Assembly (NCBI GenBank): GCA_026239495.1
Contig: CP110830.1
Coordinates: 744,001-808,000 of the forward strand
Direction: 5' to 3'
DNA length: 64,000 nt
From: Spiroplasma phoeniceum
GTDB taxonomy: Bacteria > Bacillota_I > Bacilli_A > Mycoplasmatales > Mycoplasmataceae
In this document: piece after piece, positions 33,578 to 46,128 of the stretch
How the letters are laid out: each line of letters begins with the position of its first letter
How positions within the stretch are numbered: position 1 is the stretch's first letter
The notes under the pieces: generated by a model
The model's input: the letters and a program-made list of their open reading frames with translations, nothing else
Told to the model about the DNA's origin: nothing
Databases searched by the model: none
Translations under genes and position numbers: made by a program

Positions 33578-34090
33578 GACGCCTATCTTTTTCTTTACGA
33601 CTTGAATATTATTTATTTCATTTTTTAACATAATTAATATATTCATCATGAGATAAATAAATATTGTTATGAATTGTTGCTTTTTTTAATAAAGAATGAA
33701 AACTTTTAATAACAATATGATAATTTTTACCCATAGAAATTCTAATTTAATTAGACATACATTTATTATTATATATTTTTGATGTGTATTGAAATCCATG
33801 ATATGAATGAATTATGTTAGTAAGATCTTTTTTTGTTTGTTTAATTTTATTAATTGCAGCATCTAAATTGTTCATAACAATTTTGTTATCATTATATTTT
33901 GATCACTGCGCATCAACAATTTCTTTAGTATATCCATCAATTATTGCTGATTGATAATTTTTTTACCATTTCAAATTAAATAAGTTACATCAGTAAATAA
34001 AACTTTAAATTTTTCTTTAATTTTATTAAATTTACGATTTCCTAAATCAGGATATTTAATTATATTTTTATTTTTGGCCCTTTTTGCCAT
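33578..34090 (-). pseudogene. IS3-family OrfB remnant of a different element
   Basis: FKVLFTDVTYLIW, IDGYTKEIVDAQWS and IHSYHGFQYTSKIY match the rve core of IS150-like transposases, with the usual SDHG altered to SYHG. It lacks the 5' half and has TAA codons near 33755 and 33608. An RBS-like GAGGAGGTGC precedes an ATG at 34090, so a fragment might be translated. It is not a copy of the IS3 at 7656. Confidence 0.7.
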
Positions 34091-34176
34091 ATAAAAATGC
34101 ACCTCCTCTAAAAGTTTAGTAAAGTTCTTTTTTAATTTTATTTACTTTTTGGGGTTCACTCTATAATTTACTCTTT

Positions 34177-34644
34177 TTATAATGTTCGTGTGGACAAACT
34201 AATAATTTTTAATGTTTCTTCAATTTTATCTTTTAAATAATTTAAGTAATAATAATTAATGATTGATTCTCGTAAAATTTTAAGTTTGTTGTCATAATTA
34301 GCTTGTAGTTGTTTTTCATAATACTCAAAAATTCGTAAATTTTCTTGTCGCATGTTTAAATTAACTTTAAAATGTTGTCGATATAATTTGCGATATTCAT
34401 TAAGGGCACTACTAATAAGGTTATGAATAAATTCCGTACTATGATTAATAACACGCATAATTTGGTAAATTAACCCTTCGTGTTGTTGCAACTTAATTTG
34501 TTTTGTATTAAAAGTTTTTAAATTTTTTAATAATGTATACAACCAATCTTTTTTTGTATCAGAAATCTTTTCAACATTCGTAATTAAAGTTAATTCAGCC
34601 ATTAACTGATTGTAATATTCTGTAAAGTTAGTACTCACAAGCAT
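34177..34644 (-). CDS. Hypothetical protein, 155 residues
   Basis: Entirely helical and charged (VEKISDTKKDWLYTLLKNLKTF..., QENLRIFEYYEKQLQANYDNKL), with no signal peptide or membrane segment. Divergent from lepA with 225 bases between. Sequence quality and position suggest a genuine chromosomal gene, but no family is recognised. Confidence 0.65.
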   Translation of the reverse strand: MLVSTNFTEYYNQLMAELTLITNVEKISDTKKDWLYTLLKNLKTFNTKQIKLQQHEGLIYQIMRVINHSTEFIHNLISSALNEYRKLYRQHFKVNLNMRQENLRIFEYYEKQLQANYDNKLKILRESIINYYYLNYLKDKIEETLKIISLSTRTL

Positions 34645-34818
34645 TCCCCGTTCCGTTATATTAATAAAAACTAATAATTTTTTTTAAAAATAATTGTTTC
34701 AGAGTTTAATTTTTTAAATTGCATAATATATTATATCGTATTTATTTTAAAAATTTAATGTGACTATAATTATTTATTATTAAAATCTTCTATTTCAGGT
34801 TATTTTGCTAAAATTATG

Positions 34819-34824
34819 TATAAT
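34819..34824 (+). promoter_or_regulatory. lepA promoter -10 box
   Basis: TATAAT with an upstream TG (extended -10), about 45 bases before the lepA start; the RBS AAAGGG follows at ~34852. The -35 is not clear. Confidence 0.5.
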
Positions 34825-34869
34825 AAATATCAGAGATGTAACTGTTTATAGAAAGGGTTTTAATTTTAA

Positions 34870-36672
34870 ATGGATAAAAAATTAATTCGTAATTTTTCAA
34901 TTATTGCTCATATTGACCATGGGAAGTCAACCTTAGCAGACCGGATTTTAGAGTTAACAGGGGCAGTTGAAAAACGAGAAATGCAAGAACAATTATTGGA
35001 TTCAATGGATTTAGAACGTGAACGAGGAATAACAATTAAATTAAATTCTGTTCAGTTAAAATATCGTGCTTGAGATCAACAAAAGTATATTTTTCATTTA
35101 ATTGATACACCAGGGCATGTTGATTTTACCTATGAAGTTTCACGTAGTTTAGCAGCTTGTGAAGGAGCGATTTTAGTTGTTGATGCAGCACAAGGAATTG
35201 AAGCCCAAACATTAGCAAATGTTTATTTAGCAATTGATAATAATTTAGCAATTATTCCTGTTATTAATAAAATTGATTTACCATCTGCTGATCCAGACCG
35301 TGTCAAAGAAGAAATTGAAAATTTAATTGGAATTCCAGCAACAAATGCACCATTAATTAGTGCTAAGACCGGGTTAAATATTGAACAGGTCTTAGAAGCA
35401 ATTGTTAAAGATATCCCCGCACCGCTAGAAGGCGATGATAATAATCCATTGCAAGCATTAATTTTTGACTCATATTATGATAAATACCGTGGTGTAATGG
35501 TCTCAATTCGAGTTAAACAAGGAATTGTTCGCGTTGGTGAAAAAATAAAATTAATGAATACTGGTGCTGTTTATGAAGTTACCGAATTAGGAGTTAAAAC
35601 ACCAAAAGAAGCTAAAAAACACCAATTAGTTGCTGGTGAAGTAGGTTGATTGGTAGCAAGTATTAAAATGGTCCGTGATGTTCGTGTTGGCGATACGATT
35701 ACAACCGTTACTAATCCAGCTCAACAGCCATTACCAGGATATAAAAAAATGAACCCAATGGTATTTTGTGGATTATATCCAATTGATTCCGCTAAATATA
35801 AAGATTTAAAAGAAGCTTTAGAAAAAATTCAGTTATCCGACGCTTCCCTTGTTTATGAACCAGAAACATCACAAGCATTAGGTTTTGGTTTTCGTTGTGG
35901 CTTTTTAGGATTATTACATATGGATGTTATTCAAGAACGGCTAGAACGAGAATATAATTTAGAATTAATTGCAACTGCTCCATCGGTAATTTATCATGTT
36001 TATTTAACAAATAAGGAAATGATTAGTATTGATAATCCAAGTGAATTACCAGCTGTGCAAAAAATTTATCGCATTGAAGAACCATTTATCAAAGCAACTA
36101 TTATGACTCCTGATCAATATATTGGTTCATTAATGGAATTATGTCAAAATAAACATGGAACATATGTTAATTTAGAGTATATTGATGATACACGGCGAAT
36201 TTTAACTTATGAAATGCCATTAAATGAAATTGTGTTTGATTTTTTTGATCGATTAAAATCAATTAGTAAAGGTTATGCTTCGTTAGATTATGATTTTATT
36301 GGCTATCGTCCTAATAAATTAGTTAAAATGGATATTTTATTAAACAATGAAATTATTGATGCTTTATCAATTATTGTTCATCGGGATTTTGCTTATGGGC
36401 GTGGTAAATCCTTATGTGCAAAATTAAAAGAAATTATCCCTCGGCAAAATTTTGAAGTTCCAATTCAGGCAGCCATTAATCATAAAGTTATTGCACGAGA
36501 AGATATTAAAGCAATGCGTAAAAATGTCCTAGCAAAATGTTATGGTGGTGATATTACTCGGAAAAAGAAATTATTGAAAAAACAAAAAGAAGGAAAAAAA
36601 CGAATGAAAGAAATTGGCTCAGTTGAAGTCCCCCAAGAAGCTTTTATGGCTGTTTTAAAGTTAGATGATTAA
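34870..36672 (+). CDS. lepA: Elongation factor 4 (LepA), back-translocating GTPase
   Basis: 600 residues, full length. G1 is AHIDHGKS (residues 13-20), with the RGITI switch, G3 DTPGHVD, G4 NKIDLP and G5 SAKTG. EF-G-like domains II, III and V follow, and the LepA-specific C-terminus ([25 protein letters not shown], positions 455-480, and [21 protein letters not shown] at the end) is present. It acts on stalled or mistranslocated ribosomes. Two in-frame TGA codons confirm UGA=Trp. An intact host gene between phage debris on both sides. Confidence 0.98.
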
Positions 36673-36699
36673 TTGATATTGTTAGCAATTTTTTATTAA

Positions 36700-37094
36700 T
36701 AAAAAGTGATACAATTATTTGTAGTATACATTATTTTGATTTTTTAATAAAATTAAGTAATTAGAAACAAATTAAGGCTAGCTTATGACTAAATGATAAC
36801 AAAATTTATAAAAAATTCAACTTTTTTAAAAATATAATTTTTAATTGAAAAAATAATTTATAGATTTATGAATTTTGACACACTAAAAAATACTTTTTAA
36901 AGTTATTACTAATTTTAAAAGATTTTTTTATTTTTTATAAAGATAAAAATTGATTTTTAGATTTATTCAAACTAAATATATTAAATTCAATTTTTTCTTT
37001 ATTTTTATTAATTTTATCAATTTTTTTCATTAGCTTTACTATTAAGTCTTAACATAGAAGCAATTAACATATTGATAAATGTTTCTTTACAACA
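36700..37094 (-). pseudogene. ISLre2-family 3' fragment
   Basis: Reverse complement of about 5240-5600: the last ~45 codons of the transposase plus its non-coding right end. It is cut off by the IS5 at 37095. It begins within 30 bases of the lepA stop. Confidence 0.8.
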
Positions 37095-38170
37095 GACTTC
37101 CTGTTTAACCTATTAAAAAATTGCAAATATTTGTAAAAAAGACACTAATAGAAAAATATAATTTTAATTAATTATGTTTTTTATTTAAAAATTTAATATT
37201 TTGCCACAACAAAAAATGAATTTATTATTTAAATTCTTTAATTTTAAATAAATATTCTATGCTAACTGCAAATTATAAATTGAAGCAATTAAATTAAATC
37301 TTAAAATAAATCGTTTTCTTCGATTACGATATTTTTCTGTAATAATTTTAAATTTTTTAAGAATAGCAAAAATATTTTCAATAATAATTCTTATTTTCGA
37401 AACTATTCTATTGCGTTGTTTTTGTACTTTATTTAAAGGGTTTTTCTTTGTTTTTTTTTGTGGGTATTAGAACATTATTGTGAATTTTTTGAATTCCTTG
37501 ATAACCACTATCAACTATTAATTTGGTATTTTTTAAAATTGCGATTTTTGATTCTTTAAATAAAGCATAATCGTGTTTTTTACCAAGTGAAAAACTTGTT
37601 GCAATAATTTTTTTAGTTTCTTGTTCGATAATTACTTGTGTTTTAATAGTGTGTTTTTTCTTTTTACCAGAATAAGATTGTTTTTGGCCTTTTTTGGCGT
37701 TGGATTGGGGTTTCGGTAACACCAATAATAATAGTTTTATCATTAAAATAATCATTTATTAGTTATTTTTTACCAGCGAGTTGTTGAAAATCAGAGTGTT
37801 TAATTAAAATATCTTCAATTCACTTGATATTGCGATAACAACTAGATTCACTAATATCAAAACTTTTAGCAAGATGAAAATAAGTCCGATATTCTCGTCA
37901 ATACGATAAAGCCATCAGTAGCCGATTTTCTAGTGATAATTTATTAGTTTTGCCACCTTTTTTAAATTTTTCTATTTCAGCTACTTGTAAAATATTTAAT
38001 ATTTTATTAAAAGTAGCTTTTTTTTGCTCCGGTTAATCGCAATAATTCTTTATCATTAATAAAATTAAATTTATCAAATTTCATAATTTTAATCTCCTAT
38101 AATTTCTATTTTAATTTAAAAATATTTTATAGGAATTTTAAAATAATTATATTAGGTTATGCAAGAATTC
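37095..38170 (-). mobile_element. IS5-family element subtype A
   Basis: Reverse copy with worn ends (GACTTCCTGTTTAACC; GCAAGAATTC). It joins ISLre2 debris to phage DNA, with different flanks on its two sides, so it has probably served as a recombination site. Confidence 0.88.
37257..38084 (-). pseudogene. IS5-family transposase, broken
   Basis: An extra base in the T-run near 38020-38027 shifts the first frame, and further indels lie near the frameshift site. Confidence 0.85.
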
Positions 38171-38346
38171 TATTATTGCAATTGACCCTGCTGGAATTGG
38201 CCAAACGGGCATTATTATTTATAATGTTTTGCAAAAGAAAATAATTAATAATATTACTTTTAATTCCAAAAATAAAGAAGAAGCAATAAATAATATGTAT
38301 TTAATATTAAATTAGTTTAAAAATAAAATTTATTCTTATTTAAATA

Positions 38347-39413
38347 GACTTCTTGCATAACCCATTAAAATAATTTCAAATATTTGTAAAAAGGGGTTAA
38401 TATAAAATTATAATTTTAATTAATTATGTCTTTTATTTAAAAATTTAATATTTTGCCACAACGAAAAATTATTTTATTATTCAAATTCGTTAATTTTAAA
38501 TAAATCTTTTATGATAACTATAATAATTGTAAATTATAAATTGAAGCAATTAAATTAAATCTTAAACTAAATCGTTTTCTACGATTTCTATATTTTTCTG
38601 TAATAATTTTAAATTTTTTAAGAATAGCAAAAATATTTTCAATAATAATTCTTATTTTTGAAACTAGTCTATTATGTTGTTTTTGTTCTTTATTTAAATG
38701 TTTTTTCTTAGTTTTCTTTGTGGGCATTATAACATTATTGTGAATTTTTTGTATTCCTTGATAACCACTATCAACTATTAATTTGGTATTTTTTAAAATT
38801 GCGATTTTTGATTCTTTAAATAAAGCATAATCGTGTTTTTTACCAAGTGAAAAACTTGTTGCAATAATTTTTTTGGTTTCTTGTTCGATAATTACTTGTG
38901 TTTTAATAGTGTGTTTTTTCTTTTTACCAGAATAAGATTGTTTTTGTCTTTTTTTGGGCGTTGGATTGGGGTTTCGGTAGCATCAATAATAATAGTTTTA
39001 TCATTAAAATAATCATTTACTAGTGCTTTTTTACCAGCAACTTGCTGAAAATCAGGGTGTTTAATTAAAATATCTTCAATTCACTTGATATTGCGATAAC
39101 AATTAGCTTCACTAATTCCGAAATTTTTCCAAGATGAAAATAAGTTCGATATTCTCGTCAATACGATAAAGTCATCAATAATCGATTTTCTAGTGATAAT
39201 TTATTAGCTTTGCCGCCTTTTTTAAATTTTTCTATTTCAGCTACTTGTAAAATATCTAACATTTTATTAAAAATATCTTGTTTTATTCCTGTTAATCTTA
39301 ATCATTCTTTATCATTAATATTTTTAAATTCATCAAATTTCATAATTTAATATCCTCATAAATTATATTTTATAATAATATTTTAATAATAAAACCAGGT
39401 ATCGCAAGAAGTC
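38347..39413 (-). mobile_element. IS5-family element subtype B
   Basis: Reverse copy, TA flanks, inside the resolvase gene. Confidence 0.92.
38518..39343 (-). pseudogene. IS5-family transposase, 1-nt deletion
   Basis: The GGAAAAAATTTC run is one A short near 39127, which shifts the first frame. Confidence 0.87.
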
Positions 39414-39665
39414 TAATAAAGTTATTGTCATAATTGAAGACTATCAACTTCACAAAGGTTTAAAAATAAAAAATCCATTATCTACTCCTAAATTTATTGG
39501 TGGTTTAAAAGTTTTATGCAAATATTCTATTTAATTTAAATTATGTTTTTCAATCACCAGTTGTTAAGAAAAATTATGTTTATAAAGGAAATATTAAAAT
39601 TATAGAGCACGAACACGATGCTTGGAAAAATTTACAATATTTTTTATCAAAAGGAGTTGATAAAA

Positions 39666-39937
39666 ATGTCACAAACAAAAAGTAATTTACCTAAAAAATC
39701 AATAACTAATAAACCTAAAATGAAAAATAAAAAAGTTAATAATTTAAAATTAACTGTTAGATTACATGAAAATCCGATTAAAAATAAAATTAAGGCGCTG
39801 GTTGCTGGTGGTGTTGAAGTTGATGCTTGTTCGGCTAAATGTCAATGAGGTGGATTAAATTACTCAACATTATCAATATATAACCCATATATTTTAACTG
39901 AGTTTTTGAAATTAAAAAAGATGATGAGATAAAAATT
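39666..39937 (+). pseudogene. OB-fold-like phage protein, truncated by IS3
   Basis: Second copy of 30747-31145 (MSQTKSNLPKKS..., VDACSAKCQW). It runs to KDDEIKI and then into the IS3 end at 39938. RBS AAAGGAG precedes ATG 39666. Confidence 0.6.
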
Positions 39938-40705
39938 TGCACAGTTTCAAATAACTGAAAATTATTTTTTTAATTTAAAATGCTTTTTAATTCAAATTGA
40001 ATTGGAAGCATTTTTAATTTTAAAACCCTTCTATAATTATTATACTCAACAATATAATTATCTATCATATTTTTTAGCTCATTAAAATTTTTGTATTTTG
40101 TTATATTTTTATTTTCTGTTTTTAAAATTGAAAACCAATTTTCAATAGGTGAATTGTCTAGACAATTTCCACGTCGAGACATACTTATAGTTACTCCATA
40201 ATCTCTTAATAAATCAAAATATGCATTTGAAGTAAAATGAATGCCTTGATCAGAATTAATTATTAATTGATCAGGTTTTATTTTTCGATTAATTAGGCTT
40301 TGTTTTAAACAATTAATTACTCAATTTACTGTTAGCCTTACTGTTAGTGATTATCCAACAATTGCACTACTAAATAAGTCTTTAATAGCAAATAAATATA
40401 CTTATTCTGAGTATATTTTAATTATTGTAATATCAATTGATCATTTTTGATTCATTTGATTAGAATGAAAATTACGTTTAAGTAAATAGGGGTATTTTTT
40501 ATGCTCATATAACATATTATTAAAATGTTTAATTCGTTTTTTATGTTTAATTCTAACCTCAGAACATATTTGTAACATCTTCATATAACGATATACAGTG
40601 CTTGCTGATATTTTTATTTTTTTTTCTTCCAAATCAAGGTTTATTTGTCGATGACTTTTATTTTTATTGTTTTTTCAAATTATTTTAATTATTTCTAATA
40701 TATTA
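39938..40705 (-). mobile_element. IS3-family element, partial
   Basis: The end TGCACAGTTTC matches the right end of the element at 7656-9972. Only the orfB side remains; the rest is cut by the IS5 at 40706, whose other flank is unrelated phage DNA. Confidence 0.8.
39970..40704 (-). pseudogene. IS3-family transposase OrfB, partial with stops
   Basis: Second copy of the OrfB at 9056-9940: SASTVYRYMKML, NSDQGIHFTS and MSRRGNCLDNSPIENWF. TAA codons lie near 40347 and 40400, and the 5' end is missing. Confidence 0.87.
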
Positions 40706-41774
40706 GACTTCTTGCGATACCTGGTTTTATTATTAAAATATTATTATAAAATATAATTTATGAGGATATTAAATTATGAAATTTGATGAATTTAAAAATA
40801 TTAATGATAAATAATGATTAAGATTAACAGGAATAAAACAAGATATTTTTAATAAAATGTTAGATATTTTACAAGTAGCTGAAATAGAAAAATTTAAAAA
40901 AGGTGGCAAAGCTAATAAATTATCACTAGAAAATCGATTATTGATGACTTTATCGTATTGACGAGAATATCGAACTTATTTTCATCTTGGAAAAAATTTC
41001 GGAATTAGTGAATCTAATTGTTATCGCAATATCAAGTTAATTGAAGATATTTTAATTAAACACCCTGATTTTCAGCAAGTTGCTGGTAAAAAAGCACTAA
41101 TAAATGATTATTTTAATGATAAAACTATTATTATTGATGTTACCGAGACCCCAATCCAACGCCCAAAAAAAGACAAAAACAATCTTATTCTGGTAAAAAG
41201 AAAAAACACACTATTAAAACACAAGTAATTATCGAACAAGAAACCAAAAAAATTATTGCAACAAGTTTTTCGCTTGGAAAAAAAACATGATTATGCTTTA
41301 TTTAAAGAATCAAAAATCGCAATTTTAAAAAATACCAAATTAATAGTTGATAGTGGTTATCAAGGAATACAAAAAATTCACAATAATGTTATAATGCCCA
41401 CAAAGAAAACTAAGAAAAAACATTTAAATAAAGAACAAAAACAACATAATAGACTAGTTTCAAAAATAAGAATTATTATTGAAAATATTTTTGCTATTTT
41501 TAAAAAATTTAAAATTATTACAGAAAAATATCGTAATCGAAGGAAACGATTTAGTTTAAGATTTAATTTAATTGCTTCAATTTATAATTTACAATTATTA
41601 TAGTTATCATAAAAGATTTATTTAAAATTAACGAATTTGAATAATAAAATAATTTTTCGTTGTGGCAAAATATTAAATTTTTAAATAAAAGACATAATTA
41701 ATTAAAATTATAATTTTATATTAAACCCTTTTTACAAATATTTGAAATTATTTTAATGGGTTATGCAAGAAGTC
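40706..41774 (+). mobile_element. IS5-family element subtype B
   Basis: TA-flanked. The left flank is IS3 and the right flank is the tail of a capsid gene, so it marks a rearrangement junction. Confidence 0.9.
40776..41603 (+). pseudogene. IS5-family transposase, broken
   Basis: GAA has become TAA at 40812; TGA (Trp) has become TTA near 41037; there is an extra A in the GGAAAAAAAACAT run near 41280. Confidence 0.88.
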
Positions 41775-41776
41775 TA

Positions 41777-41871
41777 TTACAAATGATAAAACTGTTGAAG
41801 TTCAAATTGAAGGTAAAAATAACGCTACTGGTCAAACAAATCCTATTGATGTTAAAATTAAAAATTATTAA
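41777..41871 (+). pseudogene. Capsid C-terminal (spiralin-like) domain fragment
   Basis: Last ~31 codons (ITNDKTVEVQIEGKNNATGQ...), nearly identical to 49506-49600. It shows that a third capsid gene of this type existed here before the IS5 at 40706. Confidence 0.75.
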
Positions 41872-41877
41872 TAAACA

Positions 41878-42511
41878 ATGAATTTATTAATATTAAGAGT
41901 TTTAACTTTATTAGTATCTAATTTAGAAAATAAACCTTTAATAAGTAAATTTGTAAATTTAATTAATAGAGTTAATAAAATTCAAAATAAAGTATTAAAA
42001 CCAATTAATTATATTACTGATAAATATAATAAAATTACAAATAAAGTTGAAGATACTTATCAATGGTTAAATCCTTTTACTTATTTAGATTTAATTAAAA
42101 AAGGTCATAAAAAAGAAATACAACAAATATTAAGTCAATTAGAAAAAGATAATAATATTAAAAATAGAGAACAATTTAAAAATGAAAATTATCTAAATAC
42201 TAATTGACAACCTTTAAATAGTAGTTGACTTGATAGTGGAATGTTTAATATAACTAATAAATTAACTTTAACAGGTAATTTAACTATTTTAATATATACA
42301 AAAACACCAAAGCATCCGAAATTTTATGGACCTTATGTTTATCCTAGTGTTCCAGTTGAAATTTGAAAATTATTAAGTAATGCTGTATCTAATGCAGGGG
42401 CTTTATTTTGGCTTTATTGATTAAGAAAATGATTACCTAGTCATTTAAGAAATTATATTAAAAAACGATTACCACAAGCATTAAAAGAAAAATACCCAAA
42501 AGGAAATATTA
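41878..42511 (+). pseudogene. KTSC-like phage protein, 3' end cut by IS5
   Basis: MNLLILRVLTLLVSNLENK..., 211 codons open to the IS5. The C-terminal half (LTLTGNLTILIY, YGPYVYPSVPVEIWKLLSNA, GALFW.YWLRKWLPSHLRNY) parallels the intact protein at 49618-50526 and recalls the KTSC pattern (Y.Y..VP...W..L..A.S.G..F). It starts 6 bases after the capsid stop. Confidence 0.55.
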
Positions 42512-43579
42512 GACTTCTTGCATAACCCATTAAAATAATTTCAAATATTTGTAAAAAGGGGGTAATATAAAATTATAATTTTAATTAATTATGTCTTTTA
42601 TTTAAAAATTTAATATTTTGCCACAACGAAAAATTATTTTATTATTAAAATTTGTTAATTTTAAATAAATCTTTTATGATAACTATAATAATTGTAAATT
42701 ATAAATTGAAGCAATTAAATTAAATCTTAAACTAAATCGTTTTCTACGATTTCTATATTTTTCTGTAATAATTTTAAATTTTTTAAGAATAGCAAAAATA
42801 TTTTCAATAATAATTCTTATTTTTGAAACTAGTCTATTATGTTGTTTTTGTTCTTTATTTAAATGTTTTTTCTTAGTTTTCTTTGTGGGCATTAGAACAT
42901 TATTGTGAATTTTTTGTATTCCTTGATAACCACTATCAACTATTAATTTGGTATTTTTTAAAATTGCGATTTTTGATTTTTTAAATAAACCATAATCGTG
43001 TTTTTTACCAAGTGAAAAACTTGTTGCAATAATTTTTTTGGTTTCTTGTTCGATAATTACTTGTGTTTTAATAGTGTGTTTTTTCTTTTTACCAGAATAA
43101 GATTGTTTTTGTCTTTTTTTGGGCGTTGGATTGGGGTTTCGGTAGCATCAATAATAATAGTTTTATCATTAAAATAATCATTTATTAGTGATTTTTTACC
43201 AGCGAGTTGTTGAAAATCAGAATGTTTAATTAAAATATCTTCAATTCACTTGATATTGCGATAACAATTAGCTTCACTAATTCCGAAATTTTTTCCAAGA
43301 TGAAAATAAGTTCGATATTCTCGTCAATACGATAAAGTCATCAATAATCGATTTTCTAGTGATAATTTATTAGCTTTGCCACCTTTTTTAAATTTTTCTA
43401 TTTCAGCTACTTGTAAAATATCTAACATTTTATTAAAAATATCTTGTTTTATTCCTGTTAATCTTAATCATTCTTTATCATTAATATTTTTAAATTCATA
43501 AAATTTCATAATTTAATATCCTCATAAATTATATTTTATAATAATATTTTAATAATAAAACCAGGTATCGCAAGAAGTC
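42512..43579 (-). mobile_element. IS5-family element subtype B with A-like patch
   Basis: Full-length reverse copy with TA flanks. A stretch in the first frame (about 43195-43240) reads like subtype A (HSDFQQLAGKKS), a gene-conversion tract. Confidence 0.88.
42683..43509 (-). CDS. IS5-family transposase (-1 frameshift), apparently intact
   Basis: Both frames are open by inspection, and IIIDATE, DSGYQG and IIIENIF are present. Residue 4 is Tyr rather than Asp. Confidence 0.82.
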
Positions 43580-43581
43580 TA

Positions 43582-44190
43582 ATAAATTTTCTTTTCACCA
43601 AAATATTTATCACTATCATTTTTTGCTTTAATTATAACCGAAGTATTTGTTTTATTAACTAATTATAATTGTGTTATATATAATGTTGGGTTTAAATAAT
43701 TTAATTCATTTAAAATTGCTTCATTATCATTATTTATTAAATTTAAATTAAAATTTTTAATAGTTTTATTTAAATTAATTTTTTCGCAGCATTCATAAAC
43801 ATTATGATCTCCTTAACCTCAATACAGTTTATTATTTAAAACAATACCAAGAGAATGAATACCACTATCAGTTCTGATGACAATTTTTTCACCTGTTGCT
43901 GGGTCATGCTCATAAACATTATTATCATATGAACCAAAATAAATTTTATTATTTAACACAACACCAGAAGAATCAATACCACCATTTGTTCTGATGACAA
44001 TTTTTTGTTGTTTCAATGTTTCATTATTTTCTCTTTTTTATCTATTTAAATTTTCTAAATTATTTATTTGTAAATTAATATTATTGTTTTTGATATTTTT
44101 TTCTTTTTGATAATGACTAGCGGCAATTGTTGTTGGAACAGCAGTGTCACTAATTGTTAATACACTTAATAAATTTAAAAGTTTTTTCAT
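43582..44190 (-). pseudogene. Secreted repeat protein, several stops, 3' end cut by IS5
   Basis: The N-terminus has a signal peptide (MKKLLNLLSVLTISDTAVP). Two ~38-residue repeats follow (IVIRTNGGIDSSGVVLNNKIYFG and a near copy with GIHSLGIVLNNKLYWG), like the blades of PQQ/YVTN-type beta propellers. TAA codons lie near 44040, 43815 and 43662. Probably a cell-surface protein; function unknown. Confidence 0.6.
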
Positions 44191-44247
44191 TTTATATAAT
44201 TTCCTTTATTTTATCTTGAAACTTTTTATCAAGATCTATTGACATTA

Positions 44248-45322
44248 GACTTCTTGCATAATCTAATCTAATTATTTTAAAATTCCTATAAAATATTTTT
44301 AAATTAAAATAGAAATTATAGGAGATTAAAATTATGAAATTTGATAAATTTAATTTTATTAATGATAAATAATTATTGCGATTAACCGGAGCAAAAAAAA
44401 GCTACTTTTAATAAAATGTTAAATATTTTACAAGCAGCTGAAATAGAAAAATTTAAAAAAGGTGGCAAAACTAATAAATTATCACTAGAAAATCGGCTAC
44501 TGATGACTTTATCGTATTTACGAGAATATCGGACTTATTTTAATCTTGTTAAAAGTTTTGATATTAGTGAATCTAGTTGTTATCGCAATATCAAGTGAAT
44601 TGAAGATATTTTAATTAAACACTCTGATTTTCAACAACTCGCTGGTAAAAAATCACTAATAAATGATTATTTTAATGATAAAACTATTATTATTGATGCT
44701 ACCTAAACCCCAATCCAACGCCCAAAAAAAGACAAAAACAATCTTATTCTGGTAAAAAGAAAAAACACACCATTAAAACACAAGTAATTATCGAACAAGA
44801 AACCAAAAAAATTATTGCAACAAGTTTTTCGCTTGGGAAAAAACATGATTATGGTTTATTTAAAGAATCAAAAATCGCAATTTTAAAAAATACCAAATTA
44901 ATAGTTGATAGTGGTTATCAAGGAATTCAAAAAATTCACAATAATGTTCTAATACCTACAAAAAAAACAAAGAAAAACCCTTTAAATAAAGTACAAAAAC
45001 AACGTAATAGAATAGTTTCAAAAATGAAAATTATTATTGAAAATATTTTTGCTATTCTTAAAAAATTTAAAATTATTACAAAAAAATATCGTAATCGAAG
45101 AAAACGATTTAGTTTAAGATTTAATTTAATTGCTTCAATTTATAATTTGCAGTTAGCATAGAAGATTTATTTAAAATTAAAGAATTTAAATAATAAATTC
45201 ATTTTTTGTTGTGGCAAAATATTAAATTTTTAAATAAAAAACATAATTAATTAAAATTACATTTTTCTATTAGTGTCTTTTTACAAATATTTGCAATTTT
45301 TTAATAGATTACGCAAGAAGTC
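44248..45322 (+). mobile_element. IS5-family element subtype A
   Basis: TA-flanked, right end slightly worn (GATTACGCAAGAAGTC). It separates two phage blocks. Confidence 0.9.
44334..45161 (+). pseudogene. IS5-family transposase, broken
   Basis: Two GAA-to-TAA changes (44370, 44704), TGA-to-TTA near 44519, and an extra A in the run near 44395. Confidence 0.88.
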
Positions 45323-45324
45323 TA

Positions 45325-45830
45325 TTATCAATATCTACTCATATTGAAATACAAAAATATTTATTAGATAAAAAATGTAAAGCAATTATATCTGCAATAG
45401 TATTATTACTAACTACATTTTTTGCTTTAATGCCGTTTTTTCCTAATTTATTTAATCCTAATTGATTTGGTTTACATGTAGATGTTTATAATTGAACTGA
45501 TAAAATTATTATTACTTTAATACCCCCTACTTTTGGTTTAGCAAATTGGAGTATTGCAAAATACCTAAATATGGTAAAGTAATTAAAATTATAAATAGAT
45601 TAATTCCTTGAATAATATTAATTTATTGGGTTATTAAAACATTAACAAAAATATTTTTTCATAATACTAAATGTGAAGAATGTAAAAAGTCTAAAAATGA
45701 TGGTGATTTAGAATATAAAAAATATAAACAGCAAATAAAAAATGAAAAGGAACAAAAAAAGAAATGAAAAAACAAATCAAAAGAAATATTGAAAAAATGC
45801 GAATGGATAAAAATATTTGTTGAATGATAA
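45325..45830 (+). pseudogene. Phage membrane protein, frameshifted, 5' end lost
   Basis: Three hydrophobic segments (AIISAIVLLLTTFFALMPFF; a second near IIITLIPPTFGLA; a third IPWIILIYWVIKTL after a frameshift near 45575), then CEEC and a Lys/Glu-rich tail. It lies at the start of a structural block; a holin or ejection-pore role is possible but not shown. Confidence 0.5.
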
Positions 45831-46060
45831 TTGATGGTAAAGAGTGTTTTGAAAAAGTAAGTAAAAATTGAAATGGTATTGGTGTTCCTGCGTGTGAAGA
45901 ACATACTAAAATATTCCAAGAATTAATGAAAGAAACTTATGATTATGGTGTTAATAATCAAAAAGAATATTTAGATCAATATGAAAAAGGTTTTAAAAAA
46001 GTTATTGAAGAAACTAGAAAAAAAATTAAGAAAAAATATCCACAATTTTACAAAAATTAA
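45764..46060 (+). CDS. Hypothetical phage protein, 98 residues
   Basis: Intact: MKKQIKRNIEKMRMDK..., with WMIIDGKECFEKVSKNW and VPACEEHTK (Cys/His). Overlaps the end of the previous frame. It is helical and basic at the C-terminus. No family recognised. Confidence 0.55.
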
Positions 46061-46128
46061 AATGATGGTAATATGGTGACGATATTTTTTGAAATTTTCT
46101 ATAAAAAAATAATGGAGGGATTAAAGTT

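Larger units (their letters stand above)
38173..39685 (+). pseudogene. RuvC/RNase H-like phage resolvase, second copy, split by IS5
   Basis: The 5' part (38175 on) gives IAIDPAGIGQTGIIIYN with the first catalytic Asp. TAG is at 38313-38315. The 3' part after the IS5 gives VIVIIEDYQLHKGLKIKNP, then a 1-nt insertion in TATTCTATTT. The C-terminal acidic HEHDA motif is still visible. The 5' end is lost to the IS5 at 37095-38170. Confidence 0.6.

Noticed and set aside
45659-45919. Open frame on the minus strand, rich in Phe and Ser
   Set aside because: It mirrors Lys/Glu-rich coding sequence of two plus-strand phage genes; a shadow.
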